Below are positions 1 through 10,700 of a stretch of DNA of 64,000 bases, piece after piece. Positions within the stretch are counted from its first letter, which is position 1; each line of letters opens with the position of its first letter. This DNA is from Sphaeramia orbicularis (taxonomy: Eukaryota > Chordata > Actinopteri > Kurtiformes > Apogonidae). The stretch spans positions 8,806,582 to 8,870,581 of the forward strand of contig NC_043964.1 of the NCBI RefSeq assembly GCF_902148855.1, in the 5' to 3' direction. Under the pieces are notes generated by a model. That model saw only the letters and a list, made by a program, of their open reading frames with translations. It was not told where the DNA came from and did no database searches. Both the position numbers and the translations under genes were made by a program.

Positions 1-336
1 CGCGTGAGTGACAGACAGAGCTGAGCTAAAGGACAGAGTCAGTGTTGAACTAGCATCCAGGTTAACACTGGAGAGTTTATCACCATGAAAAGGCCTTCCA
101 AGCCCTGAACTGCACAGTTTAGAAGAGGAGAAAAGAGGAGGATGAAAACTAATCCAATTACAGAGGTATGGAACCTGTTATAATGTTAAAAAACGTTTGA
201 TGTTACTAGCTACAGCTAGCTGAACTGAACTGAAGCAAAGTTGGCTAATAATGAAACTGGAGAGGATTAAGAGATGAGAGATCTGCTAAGGTGTGGTTGA
301 CTGATGAGGAACTGGGTTATATATGTTTATAAGTGG
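1..336. other. Unassigned left edge
   Basis: I see no coding exon, RNA gene or recognisable repeat here. The small open frames are short and have no family features. The segment may belong to an element or gene cut by the window edge. Confidence 0.4.
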
Positions 337-537
337 TTTATATATGTTTCTGTCTGCTTTAACTGCTGGTTAGCTGGTTTATAATATGTTCCTATCTGCT
401 TTAACTGCTGGTTAGCTGGTTTATATATGTTTCTATCTGCTTTAACTGCTGGTTAGCTGGTTTATAATATGTTCCTATCTGCTTTAACTGCTGGTTAGCT
501 GGTTTATATATGTTTCTATCTGCTTTAACTGCTGGCT
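337..537. repeat. Five-copy tandem repeat, alternating 41/42-bp units
   Basis: A unit with the core TGCTTTAACTGCTGG recurs at 355, 397, 438, 480 and 521, so the step alternates 42, 41, 42, 41 bp. Two sub-variants alternate (TATATATGTTTC and TAATATGTTCC), so the present array probably grew from a dimer. It is not coding. Confidence 0.85.
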
Positions 538-954
538 GCTTTGTGCATCTCCTCTCATGCTTTGCACATCTTCGCATTGTTTCACGTAAGTGACGTTGTG
601 TATGGATTGCACCCCACCTCAACCTGCTATAGGGAATTTATACATTGTACGGTACATTGTGTCTCTGCTCAGTCCATGAGCCGCCCTAACCCGACCCCCA
701 AATAAAGTGTCCAGGGTAACACATATCCACGCCTCACTAATTTCTTTGAATAGGATGATGAGGAAGATAAAATATATGAAATAACTAAAACTAATACTAA
801 AACTAAACTAAACTAAACTAAAACTAAGCATTCAGAAAAAAACGATAACTAATAAAAACTAACAAACCTGCTCTAAAAACTAATTAAAACTAACTGAATA
901 AGAGAAAAAAAAGTCAAAACTAATTAAAACTAAACTATAATTAAAAATCCAAAA
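538..954. other. Noncoding spacer with a degenerate AACTAAA-rich tract
   Basis: No gene seen. From about 778 to 958 the sequence is an A-rich, degenerate repeat of ACTAAA/AACTAAA words. An AATAAA lies near 702. Nothing else is recognisable. Confidence 0.5.
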
Positions 955-1165
955 CTATTATAACCTTGATCTGTAGCTGGTTCACAGAGAGCTGGTCCAA
1001 CCTGTAGTACAAAGAATTCCGGTAATCCAGTGGAGATGGAATAAACATGTGGACCACAGACTGGAACTGGTTTATAAACAGGTATGGGTTCACCTTCTGC
1101 TAAAAGAGCTGGACAACAAAGCTGGTGTTGACATAAAAACAAATGAAATTTAAAAAAAAACACAT
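955..1165 (-). mobile_element. LINE fragment (L2/CR1-like reverse transcriptase end), copy 1
   Basis: On the minus strand this reads as a decayed reverse-transcriptase C-terminal piece like the better copies at 18.6-20.1 kb and 27.2-27.6 kb (words such as LDQLSVNQLQ and FIPS.LDYW). The same fragment sits upstream of clusters c1, c5 and c7, so the insertion is older than the duplication of the clusters. It is short and has lost its ends. Confidence 0.65.
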
Positions 1166-1581
1166 AAAAGAAATAATAGGAACAAAATAGTAATTATACA
1201 ATAAGAAATAAAAGCCAACCCATCACACTGAGATAAAAGCCAATGAGAAAAAAAAATGTTTTAAGAGAGGATTTAAAAAGTCAGCCTGCCTGATGTGTAA
1301 AGGTAGTTCATTAAGTAGGATAAGAAATTATTTTCATTATGCAGTGGTTCACTTTTAATACAGATGAAGTAAAATTTCTGTAAAGATATTAATTTTGCCC
1401 AAAGAAACATATCAAAACTTACAGCGAATAGTACAAAGACAGATAAAACTACTAGAAAAATATATTAAACATATACAAACAGCTAGTTCAGTATAAAAGA
1501 CTGAAGTTAAAAGGATGAAACTTCAGCTATGGATTTGTAAAAAGTGATTTAAGTCAAGTAAGTTATTCATGATAGTTGTAA
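1166..1581. repeat. Upstream flank shared by c1, c5 and c7
   Basis: No gene. The sequence, for example around 1320-1430, is repeated upstream of c7 (27.78-28.05 kb) and, more diverged, upstream of c5 (20.99-21.23 kb). It therefore belongs to the duplicated unit of the plus-strand clusters. Confidence 0.7.
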
Positions 1582-1610
1582 CTCCTCCTCCTCCTCAGTC
1601 TCTTTATAAA
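1582..1610 (+). promoter_or_regulatory. c1 V promoter: (CTC)5 tract and TATA box
   Basis: Five CTC triplets (1582-1596) lie just upstream of TTTATAAA (1603-1610), 80 bp before the leader ATG. No consensus octamer (ATTTGCAT) is visible in the upstream 100 bp. The block from the TATA box to the ATG is nearly the same in all eight clusters. Confidence 0.7.
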
Positions 1611-1689
1611 CTTCAGTCTCTGTTCTCCTCACATCTCTGTTGTCGTCTCATCTGGACAGTAAAGGATGTTTACTCCACACACTGACAAC

Positions 1690-2139
1690 ATGCTGGTGAC
1701 CCTCTGCACTCTCATCACTGCTCTAACATGTAAGATATTCTCCTGCTTCTGTCATTCACACATATTATCAAATATCAACCTTTCATTCATGTATTTTTCT
1801 ATTATTTGACAGATGCTGATGCACTGAGAGTCCTGACTCAGACGCCTGCTGTCCACACAGTTTCTGCAGGACAAGAAGTTGTTCTGAAATGTAACGTTCA
1901 GACAGATTCTGGCTATATCTACTGGTATAAACAGGTTCCTGGTGAAGCTCCTCAGTATGTTCTAAAATTTTATCATAGCCACAGTTCACCCACCTATGGA
2001 ACAGGATTCTCCTCTGATCGATTTAACTCTAAAACTACATCAAACATTGATTACCAGTTTATCATTAAACGTGAAGAGGCAGGAGACTCTGCTCAGTATT
2101 TCTGTGGGGCATGGGATGGTTCTGCTAATGCAGCTGTAT
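1690..2139 (+). CDS. Immunoglobulin light-chain V gene, cluster c1 (likely L2/sigma)
   Basis: The leader exon is 1690-1729 (MLVTLCTLITALT, signal peptide) with a GTAAGA donor. The V exon is 1813-2139 after TTTGACAG. The V domain has the first cysteine in VVLKC, the tryptophan in YWYKQVPGEAPQ, a YGTGFSSDRF framework 3 start and the second cysteine in AQYFC, followed by GAWDGSANAAV as germline CDR3. The 12-RSS follows directly: heptamer CACAGTG 2140-2146, 12-bp spacer, nonamer ACAAAAACC 2159-2167. J1 is 0.4 kb downstream in the same orientation, so joining is by deletion. It has EEAGD where most sister genes have AEAGD. The stop after the V is only the unrearranged read into the RSS. It looks functional. 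The isotype is inferred. Confidence 0.93.
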
Positions 2140-2551
2140 CACAGTGAATCACACCATGACAAAAACCTCAGAGACAGAGTCAATACAGTTTGAAGGAATT
2201 ATGATAAAACTAAACAATGAACTTTCCATAAATTTAGAAAACTAAATTCAAATATTGAAAATGAAAGTAACAGCTAACAATTTAATGAACTTTCCTGGAC
2301 TTTCTGAATGATGAACATATGCAGACCAGTGTCACTACAATCACACTGAATTCAATGGTCATTAAACATAAGAGTTAAATTCAAACAAACTGTCAAATAT
2401 TCACAGTCAGTCCTCATGTGGATCAGTGTTATGGATCATAAACACACAGGAAACACAGAAATGAGATGTTTTGAGTGAGAGTTTGTCTTTAAAGGAGGTT
2501 TCAGTTTCAGGAGGTTTTTGTACGAGTGTGTACACAAACTGAATCACTGTG

Positions 2552-2585
2552 GTGTTCGGACCAGGCACCAAGCTGACTGTGACAA
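2552..2585 (+). CDS. J segment of c1 with 23-RSS
   Basis: The RSS precedes it: nonamer GGTTTTTGT 2513-2521, 23-bp spacer, heptamer CACTGTG 2545-2551. The J encodes VFGPGTKLTVT and ends at a GTAAGT donor with one extra base that completes a Ser codon with the C exon. About 300 bp upstream of the J is conserved in all clusters. The following J-C intron (2586-3564) is AT-rich and holds no gene I can see; its first part is of the type shared with c4 and c5. Confidence 0.93.
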
Positions 2586-3564
2586 GTAAGTACCTTTAAA
2601 ATCACAACTAAATCACAGAGATTTTCTATCTCTGAGGCATTGGAGGAGAAAATATCTGCATTATGATTGTATTTAATACTATGATATGTTTGTACATTTA
2701 CTTTAATGTTGCGTTTTTCTTACAAGATTAATTTTCCTCAGTTCATTTTTATAACATATACCATTAGTAATTTCATAGACATCATTTAATTAGATTTTTT
2801 TTACTCAGAAATATGTTTTTTGGATTTAACATATTTTCACACTTATGTTCATAATGTTTCACAATGTATAATAATTTTTTTAAAACCTGAAAACCATCTA
2901 TTAAGATTTATTATGACGTTAGTTGATATTATACCAAAACTTATTCCGAATCATTATTATATGTGATTTATGATTTCTATATTATATATTATTTAAATTC
3001 TTGGCATAATGTATGAGGTGATTGATAACATCTTTTTACTGTTTTTAACCTCAAGAGAATACTGGTACTGATATAAAGTAATGATTATATTTATAACAAA
3101 ACTTTTTGATTGGGAATATGAAAATACAAACAAATTACATTTTTTTAATATAGCACTTTTCTAGACACCCAAAGCGCTTTACATTATTGATCCATTATTC
3201 ATTCACTCTCACATTCTGGTTCATTGATGAAGAGTGAAATATTTATTTGTGTCTTTTTATCTCTTGGTAGAAACATAAAAATCACTGAATATTGTTTTTC
3301 TGTTTAAACATACAAAATTGCGATTATATGAGTAAATAAGTAAATGTAATTTGTGCAGTTAAAGCAAATATGTGAGTCATGTTAATGCACAAACAAAGGA
3401 AATGATCATGAATAAACTTATTTGTTCAATAAACACCAGTGAGTTGAAATAAGTAAACACAACCATCATCCTGTTGATGTTTGTCTCCTGGTTCCTTTAT
3501 GTTTTCCGTACATGTCATTGTTGTTCATGTATGATGTATGTTGGTGTGGTGGGTGTATTTTCAG

Positions 3565-3893
3565 GCTCCAGCGTCCCTCCTCCTGTCCTGACAGTCTTCC
3601 CTCCGTCCGCTGCTGAGCTCCAGTCCAACAAAGCCACTCTGGTCTGTCTGTCCAGTCAGTCTGGGCCTTTTGCACATGTGACCTGGTTGTCTGCTGGGAG
3701 TCCGCTGAGCACTGGGATCTCTACCAGCACCGCTGTTCAGCAACCAGACCAGACTTTCCAAATCAGCAGCTACCTGTCCATCCAGACGTCAGACTGGAAC
3801 ACAGATCAGGTTTACACATGTAAAGTGTCTGTGGGCTCCCACACTTCAGAGAAACACATCAACAAGTCAGCGTGTCCCACTGAGCAACAGTAG
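3565..3893 (+). CDS. Immunoglobulin light-chain constant exon, c1
   Basis: The exon opens after GTATTTTCAG and ends at TAG, giving about 109 residues, normal for one C1-set Ig domain. Visible landmarks are VLTVFPPS at the start, the intradomain cysteines in LVC and YTC, the tryptophan in VTW, and the tail SACPTEQQ, whose cysteine should bond the heavy chain. The variable pair reads GP in QSGPFAHV. The frame stays open upstream into the intron to an ATG at 3474, but the splice acceptor and the J phase show the real exon start. An AATAAA lies at 4048-4053. The closest match from memory is teleost L2 (sigma). Confidence 0.93.
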
Positions 3894-4260
3894 AGGAGCA
3901 GAAGCACCATCTGAAACCTGCTTGTGCACTGTTTGAGCTGTGTGGTCTGAACAAGGTTTAGATGATACACAACATGTGTCTGCATGCTTACAATCAATGT
4001 TGGAACAGATGGAGAGATTTCCATTCTTTGTATAAAATGATGCATTCAATAAAACTGCTTTGATTCAACTTGTTTTGAATTTATTTGTTCCCATGAAAAT
4101 AACACTGTTATATACAGACAGTCACGACATAAATGACATGTTTCCTAAATTCTTAATATTTTTATTCCGTTTAAAATTAAATGAATCATCAAGAGATGTT
4201 TGAATAATCAGTAAATGAAACTGATGTCTCATCCTCCATCAGTGAAACATCACGTCTCTA

Positions 4261-4340
4261 CTCGCCTTCCTTCCCAGAATGCACCTGCAGGTCTCCACTC
4301 ATTACTCATAACTTCATGTAAATGAAGGGGTCAAAGGTCA
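4261..4340 (+). promoter_or_regulatory. Candidate 3' enhancer module of c1
   Basis: About 0.4 kb past the C exon lies a block kept in c1, c3 and c5. It has an E-box CACCTG (4282-4287), the octamer variant ATGTAAAT (4316-4323) and a GGGTCAAAGGTCA direct repeat (4328-4340). Light-chain 3' enhancers in other vertebrates use E-boxes and octamers. The function here is inferred from conservation and motifs only. Confidence 0.45.
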
Positions 4341-4594
4341 ACTCTTTATGAATGAAAAGGTAATGCTACTTGTTCTGTCAAATCATTGTGCATTTGTGAT
4401 CTCAATGACTCGTTGGTTTGAGAACTTTACACTGAACCAGATTAGATGAAAAAATATGATTTAACAGTGTTTTATAATCAACCCAGATCAGATTCTCTTG
4501 AAGTTTTGGTTCTGTAAATGTTATTTTATTTCATACATATAATATAAGAGATAAATCACCTAATGACAGTTTATTCTCTGTCCAAAGATCAGAC

Positions 4595-4700
4595 ACATAA
4601 TATTTAAATGCAGTTCATTTACATAGAGTTAAATATAAAGTCAGTCGTGCAGGTGCATCCTGGGAAAGAAGAGAGGGCGGAGCAGAGAGGAGACGCTTCA
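4595..4700 (-). promoter_or_regulatory. Candidate 3' enhancer module of c2
   Basis: This is the mirror counterpart for the minus-strand cluster c2. It has ATTTACAT (4617-4624, variant octamer) and CAGGTG (4650-4655, E-box) followed by a conserved GCATCCTGGGAAAG stretch. The same module is present near c4, c6 and c7. Confidence 0.45.
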
Positions 4701-5103
4701 CTGATGAAGGATGAAAATACAGTTTCATTTCATACAGTTCATTTGAACTGACTTGGATTCAAGTTACATCAATCACTTTTCTTTAGTGTTTTTATTGTTG
4801 TGATTCTGAAATGTGAGATCCTTTGACTATCTATAATTCATATTTTATTAGATTATTTAAATTTCAGGAAATGAGATGGATTTCATTTACTCACTTTATA
4901 AAAACAAACTCAAATTATATTTGATCACAAAGATTTTATTGGATTGAAAATGTAGCGATTGCAAAGCTGATCCAGTATCTCCATCTAACTGTTCCAACAT
5001 TGATTGTAAGCATGCAGACACATGTTGTGTATCATCTAAACCTTGTTCAGACCACACAGCTCAAACAGTGCACAAGCAGGTTTCAGATGGTGCTTCTGGT
5101 CCT

Positions 5104-5432
5104 CTACTGTTGCTCAGTGGGACACGCTGACTTGTTGATGTGTTTCTCTGAAGTGTGGGAGCCCACAGACACTTTACATGTGTAAACCTGATCTGTGTTC
5201 CAGTCTGACGTCTGGATGGACAGGTAGCTGCTGATTTGGAAAGTCTGGTCTGGTTGCTGAACAGCGGTGCTGGTAGAGATCCCAGTGCTCAGCGGACTCC
5301 CAGCAGACAACCAGGTCACATGTGCAAAAGGCCCAGACTGACTGGACAGACAGACCAGAGTGGCTTTGTTGGACTGGAGCTCAGCAGCGGACGGAGGGAA
5401 GACTGTCAGGACAGGAGGAGGGACGCTGGAGC
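5104..5432 (-). CDS. Immunoglobulin light-chain constant exon, c2
   Basis: This is a 329-nt C exon facing that of c1, with 1.2 kb between the two stop codons. It has the GP variant (QSGPFAHV) and the SACPTEQQ tail. Its polyadenylation signal (TTTATT on the plus strand at 4935-4940) sits in a 3' UTR of a different type from that of c1, ending in CAATCCAATAAAATC on the coding strand. Acceptor TTTTCAG lies just above 5432. Confidence 0.93.
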
Positions 5433-6302
5433 CTGAAAATACACCCACCACACCAACATACATCATACATGAACAACAATGACATGTACGGAAAACATAA
5501 AGGAACCAGGAGACAAACATCAACAGGATGATGGTTGTGTTTACTTATTTGAACTCACTGGTGTTTATTGAACAGATAAGTTTATTCATGATTATTTCCT
5601 TTGTTTGTACATTTATTTGCCTCATATATTTATTTTACTAGTACAAACCAGATGTAATTATACAACTTTTTTCTTAACATTTAAAGAAATATAATCTGTG
5701 AGTTTCATTTAATTTCAGCATTAGACAAAAAGACCTTTGTAAACATTTTACTCTATAAATTCACACTTTTGTGTCTATTTTCATATCCCCAATAAAAAGG
5801 ATTAATATAAACATTACAATTTCTTTATATCAGTACCAGTATTCTGTACAGGTTATAGTGACTAAAACTAAAAACATGTGTTCAATCCCCTCATACATGT
5901 CATGAATTTAAAACATATAATGATTTGGAATAAGTTTTAGTAGAATAATGTAAATTAACATCATAAGAAAATTTGGCAGATATTTTTACGGAATTAAAAA
6001 AAAATTGGTAGAAATTGTGAAAATTAACAAACATAACATTTAAAGGTCTTTAATCCAAAAGCAATAATGAAGAGGAAAAATTGTTATTAATTAATGAATA
6101 TGAAATTATAAAAGTACATGTTATGAAATGAATTGTGAAAAATGTTTCTTGTACTGACAACACAACATAGACTTAAAAGTAAAAACTTATCAAAAACATG
6201 GTATTAAATATATTCAAAATGTATAGATATTTTTGTCTAATACATTACAGACAAAAAAAGATAAAATCTCTGTGATTTAGTTGTGATTTTAAAGGTACTT
6301 AC

Positions 6303-6336
6303 TTGTCACACTCAGCTTGGTGCCTGGTCCGAATAC
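6303..6336 (-). CDS. J segment of c2 with 23-RSS
   Basis: It encodes VFGPGTKLSVT; the Ser replaces the Thr of the other J segments. On the plus strand the heptamer is 6337-6343 and the nonamer 6367-6375 with a 23-bp spacer between. Donor GTAAGT. The J-C intron (5433-6302) is AT-rich with no gene seen and is of the type shared with c3, c6, c7 and c8. Confidence 0.92.
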
Positions 6337-6751
6337 CACAGTGATTCAGTTTGTGTACACGCTCGTACAAAAACCTCCTGAAACTGAAACATCCTTTAAA
6401 GACAAACTTTCACTCAAAACATCTCATTTCTGTGTTTCCTGAGTGTTTATGATCCATAACACTGATCCACATGAGGACTGACTGTGAATATTTCACAGTT
6501 TGTTTGAATTTAACTCTTATGTTTAATGACCATTGAATTCAGTGTGATTGTAGTGACACTGGTCTGCATATGTTCATCATTCAGAAAGTCCAGGAGAGTT
6601 CATTAAATTGTTAATTGTTACTTTCATTTTCAATGTTTGAAGTATCTTTTCTTAATCTGTGGAAGGTTAGCTTTTTCCCTTTTTTTTCTTAATTGCTCCA
6701 AACTGTATTGACTCTTTCTCTGAGGTTTTTGTCATGGTGTGATTCACTGTG

Positions 6752-7198
6752 ATACAGCTGCATAAGGAGAACTATTCCATGTCCCACAGAAATACTGAGC
6801 AGAGTCTCCTGCCTCTGCACGTTTAATGATCAGCTGGTAATCGATGTTTGATGTAGTTTTAGAGTCAAATCGATCAGAGGAGAATCCTGTTCCATAGCCG
6901 GGTGAACTGTGACTATGATAAAATTTAAGAACAAACTGAGGAGCTTCACCAGGAACCTGTTTATACCAGCTGACATAGTCATAATCTGTCTGAACGTTAC
7001 ATTTCAGAACAACTTCTTGTCCTGGAGAAACTGTGTGGACAGCAGGCGTCTGAGTCAGCACTTTCACTGCATCAGCATCTGTCAAATAATAGAAAAATAC
7101 ATGAATGAAAGGTTCATATTTAATATATGTGAATGACAGAAGCAGGAGAATATCTTACATGTTAGAGCAGTGATGAGAGTGCAGAGGGTCACCAGCAT
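6752..7198 (-). CDS. Immunoglobulin light-chain V gene, cluster c2
   Basis: Leader exon 7159-7198 and V exon 6752-7078. The V has LKC, SWYKQVPGEAPQ, a PGYGTGFSSDRF stretch (Gly where sisters have Ser or Thr), FDSK instead of FNSK, and CGTWNSSPYAAV at CDR3. The 12-RSS is intact: heptamer 6745-6751, nonamer 6724-6732. The second residue pair of the mature chain is DA as in c1. It looks functional and joins to the c2 J by deletion. Confidence 0.93.
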
Positions 7199-7277
7199 GT
7201 TGTCAGTGTGTGGAGTAAACGTCCTTTACTGTCCAGATGAGACGACAACAGAGATGTGAGGAGAACAGAGACTGAAG

Positions 7278-7345
7278 TTTATAAAGAGACTGAGGAGGAG
7301 GAGGAGGAGGAGGAGGAGGAGGAGGAGGAGGAGGAGGAGGAGGAG
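7278..7345 (-). promoter_or_regulatory. c2 V promoter: TATA box and (GAG)18 tract
   Basis: TTTATAAA at 7278-7285 with 18 pure GAG triplets (plus strand, 7292-7345) immediately upstream of it in the gene sense. The sequence beyond differs from that of c1 and matches c3, c4 and c6. Confidence 0.65.
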
Positions 7346-7434
7346 TTTCACTATTCATAACACATTTTATACATAAATGATATTCTTCTGTTTCATTGTA
7401 AATCCTTTATATTTTGCTGCTTCCTCTTGTATAT

Positions 7435-7695
7435 CCTCCTAAGACCCAGCTATGGGTTTTCTGTCCACATTTGTGGACAAGAGTTTCAAAATTTTATAGA
7501 AAAAAAAGGAAAGAAAAAAATAGAAAAGAATAGAAAAGAAAAGAAAACTGTCCACCACAAAGGACATTCCATAAAAATTTTATAAAACTGCATCTGAAAA
7601 AACTGTTGCATTATGATGTTTTCAATATAGGCACTTATTTAATATTACACACAAAAAAACTTGTACTTTGCTGACATTTCCTGGGTCTTAGGAGG
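7435..7695. mobile_element. 261-bp MITE with 15-bp terminal inverted repeats
   Basis: CCTCCTAAGACCCAG (7435-7449) and its exact reverse complement (7681-7695) bound the element. Comparison with the uninterrupted flanks of c4 and c6 shows it is an insertion in the c2 upstream region. TTAA follows the right end but the left flank reads TATAT, so the target duplication is unclear and the superfamily (piggyBac-like is one option) is not settled. Confidence 0.75.
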
Positions 7696-7722
7696 TTAAT
7701 TTCTTTTTTAATCTACTTCAGT

Positions 7723-10700
7723 ACAACCAGTTACAAAGTCAGCTTACTACCACATCAAGAATATTTCTAGGATTAAAGGACTGATGTGGAAGCAGGACCT
7801 TAAAAACCTTGTCCATGCATTTATCTTTAGTCGAGTTGACTACTGTAACAGTATCTTCTCTGGTCTGCCTAAAGAGTCAGTCAGATGACTGCAGCTGATC
7901 CAGAATGCTGCTGCTCCAGTCCTCACTAAGACCAAGAGAGTGGACCACATCAGTCCAGTTCTGAGGTCTCTACACTGGCTCCCTGTCTCTCAGACAATAG
8001 ACTTTAAAATTCTCTTACTAGCATGTAAAGCACTGAATGGTTCAGGCCCAAAATACATCAGAGACCTTCTAGTTCAGTATGAACCATCCAGACCACTCAG
8101 GTCATCTGGTGCAGGTCTGCTCTGTGTTCCAAAAGTCAGAATTAAACATGGAGAATTAGCATTCAGTTTCTAATCTCCGTACATCTGGAACAAACTACCA
8201 GAAAATATCAGGTCTGCTGAGAGTCTGAGTTCTTTTAAGTCAAGGTTAAACTCTCACCTGTTCACTGCTGCCTTTGACTAAAAGGCTTTTTTTTTCCAAC
8301 ACCTGCTGCTGTGGTCCTGCCTCTCTCCTGCCTTCATCGTCATCACTCGCTTATCTATATAGTTATGATAGTGTTTATTATATAATTCCATAGATGGTAG
8401 AGGTTTCTATTGTTTTTACTAACTGTTGTAATAGTAGTATATCCACTGTTAGTACTTGTATTTGGCGTGGTAGTATATCCACTGTTAGTACTTGTATTTG
8501 TAGTAGTAGTAGTATATCCACTGTTAGTACTTGCATTTGTAGTATTAGTATATCCACTGTTAGTACTTGTATTTGTAGTAGTAGTAAATCCACTGTTAGT
8601 ACTTGTATTTATAGTAGTAGTATATCCACTGTTAGTACTTGCATTTGTAGTAGTAGTATATCCACTGTTAGTACTTGTATTTGTAGTAGTAGTAGTATAT
8701 CCACTGTTAGTACCTGTATTTGTAGTAGTAGTATATCCACTGTTAGCACTTGTATTTGTAGTAGTAGTATATCCACTGTTAGTACTTGTATTTGTAACAG
8801 TAGTATATCCACTGTTAGTACTTGTATTTGTAGTAGTAGTATATCCACTGTTAGTACTTGTATTTGTAGTAGTAGTATATCCACTGTCAGTACTTGTATT
8901 TGTAGTAGTAGTATATCCACTGTTAGTACTTGTATTTGTCGTAGTAGTATTTCCAGTGTTAGTACTTGTAGTTGTAGTAGTAGTATATCCACTGTTAGTA
9001 CTTGTATTTGTAGTAGTAGTATATCCATCGTTAGTACTTGTATTTGTAGTAGTAGTATATCCACTGTTAGTACTTGTATTTGTAGTAGTAGTATATCCAC
9101 TGTCAGTACTTGTATTTGTCGTAGTAGTATATCCACTGTCAGTACTTGTATTTGTAGTAGTAGTTTATCCACTGTCAGTACTTGTATTTGTCGTAGTAGT
9201 ATATCCACTGTTAGTACTTGTATTTGTAGTAGTAGTAGTATATCCACTGTTAGTACTTGCATTTGTAGTATTAGTATATCCACTGTTAGTACTTGTATTT
9301 ATAGTAGTAGTATATCCACTGTTAGTACTTGTATTTGTAGTAGTAGTATATCCACTGTTAGTACTTGTATTTATAGTAGTAGTATATCCACTGTTAGTAC
9401 TTGCATTTGTAGTAGTAGTATATCCACTGTTAGTACTTGTATTTGTAGTAGTAGTAGTATATCCACTGTTAGTACCTGTATTTGTAGTAGTAGTATATCC
9501 ACTGTTAGTACTTGTATTTGTAACAGTAGTATATCCACTGTTAGTACTTGTATTTGTAGTAGTAGTATATCCACTGTTAGTACTTGTATTTGTAGTAGTA
9601 GTATATCCACTGTTAGTACTTGTATTTGTAGCAGTAGTATATCCACTGTTAGTACTTGTATTTGTAGTAGTAGTATATCCACTGTCAGTACTTGTATTTG
9701 TAGTAGTAGTATATCCACTGTTAGTACTTGTATTTGTCGTAGTAGTATTTCCAGTGTTAGTACTTGTAGTTGTAGTAGTAGTATATCCACTGTTAGTACT
9801 TGTATTTGTAACAGTAGTATATCCACTGTTAGTACTTGTATTTGTAGTAGTAGTATATCCACTGTTAGTACTTGTATTTGTAGTAGTAGTATATCCACTG
9901 TTAGTACCTGTATTTGTAGCAGTAGTATATCCACTGTTAGTACTTGTATTTGTAGTAGTAGTATATCCGCTGTCAGTACTTGTATTTGTAGTAGTAGTAT
10001 ATCCACTGTTAGTACTTGTATTTGTCGTAGTAGTATTTCCAGTGTTAGTACTTGTAGTTGTAGTAGTAGTATATCCACTGTTAGTACTTGTATTTGTAGT
10101 AGTAGTATATCCATTGTTAGTACTTGTATTTGTAGTAGTAGTATATCCACTGTTAGTACTTGTATTTGTAGTAGTAGTATATCCACTGTCAGTACTTGTA
10201 TTTGTAGTAGTAGTATATCCACTGTCAGTACTTGTATTTGTAGTAGTAGTTTATCCACTGTCAGTACTTGTATTTGTAGTAGTAGTATATCCACTGTCAG
10301 TACTTGTATTTGTCGTAGTAGTATATCCACTGTTAGTACTTGCATTTGTAGTATTAGTATATCCACTGTTAGTACTTGTATTTGTAGTAGTAGTATATCC
10401 ACTGTTAGTACTTGTATTTATAGTAGTAGTATATCCACTGTTAGTACTTGTATTTGTAGTAGTAGTATATCGACTGTTAGTACTTGCATTTGTAGTAGTA
10501 GTATATCCACTGTTAGTACTTGTATTTGTAGTAGTAATATATCCACTGTTAGTACTTGTATTTGTAGTAGTAGTATATCCACTGTTAGTACTTGTATTTG
10601 TAGTAGTAGTAGTATATCCACTGTTAGTACTTGTATTTGTAGTAGTAGTATATCCACTGTTAGTACTTGTATTTGTAGTAGTAGTCTATCCACTGTTAGT

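Noticed and set aside
1-955. Possible retroviral or LTR sequence at the left edge
   Set aside because: There is an AATAAA and some direct repeats, but no protein homology, primer-binding site or paired terminal repeats that I can see.
5322-5531. Small proteins on the strand opposite each C exon (69, 66 and 61 residues)
   Set aside because: Repeated at each C exon only because the C exons are identical; they are antisense shadows with no features of their own.
9371-10402. Minus-strand leucine-rich repeat-like frame (LLLQIQVLTVDI repeats)
   Set aside because: The opposite-strand reading of the same minisatellite; it is not a leucine-rich repeat protein.
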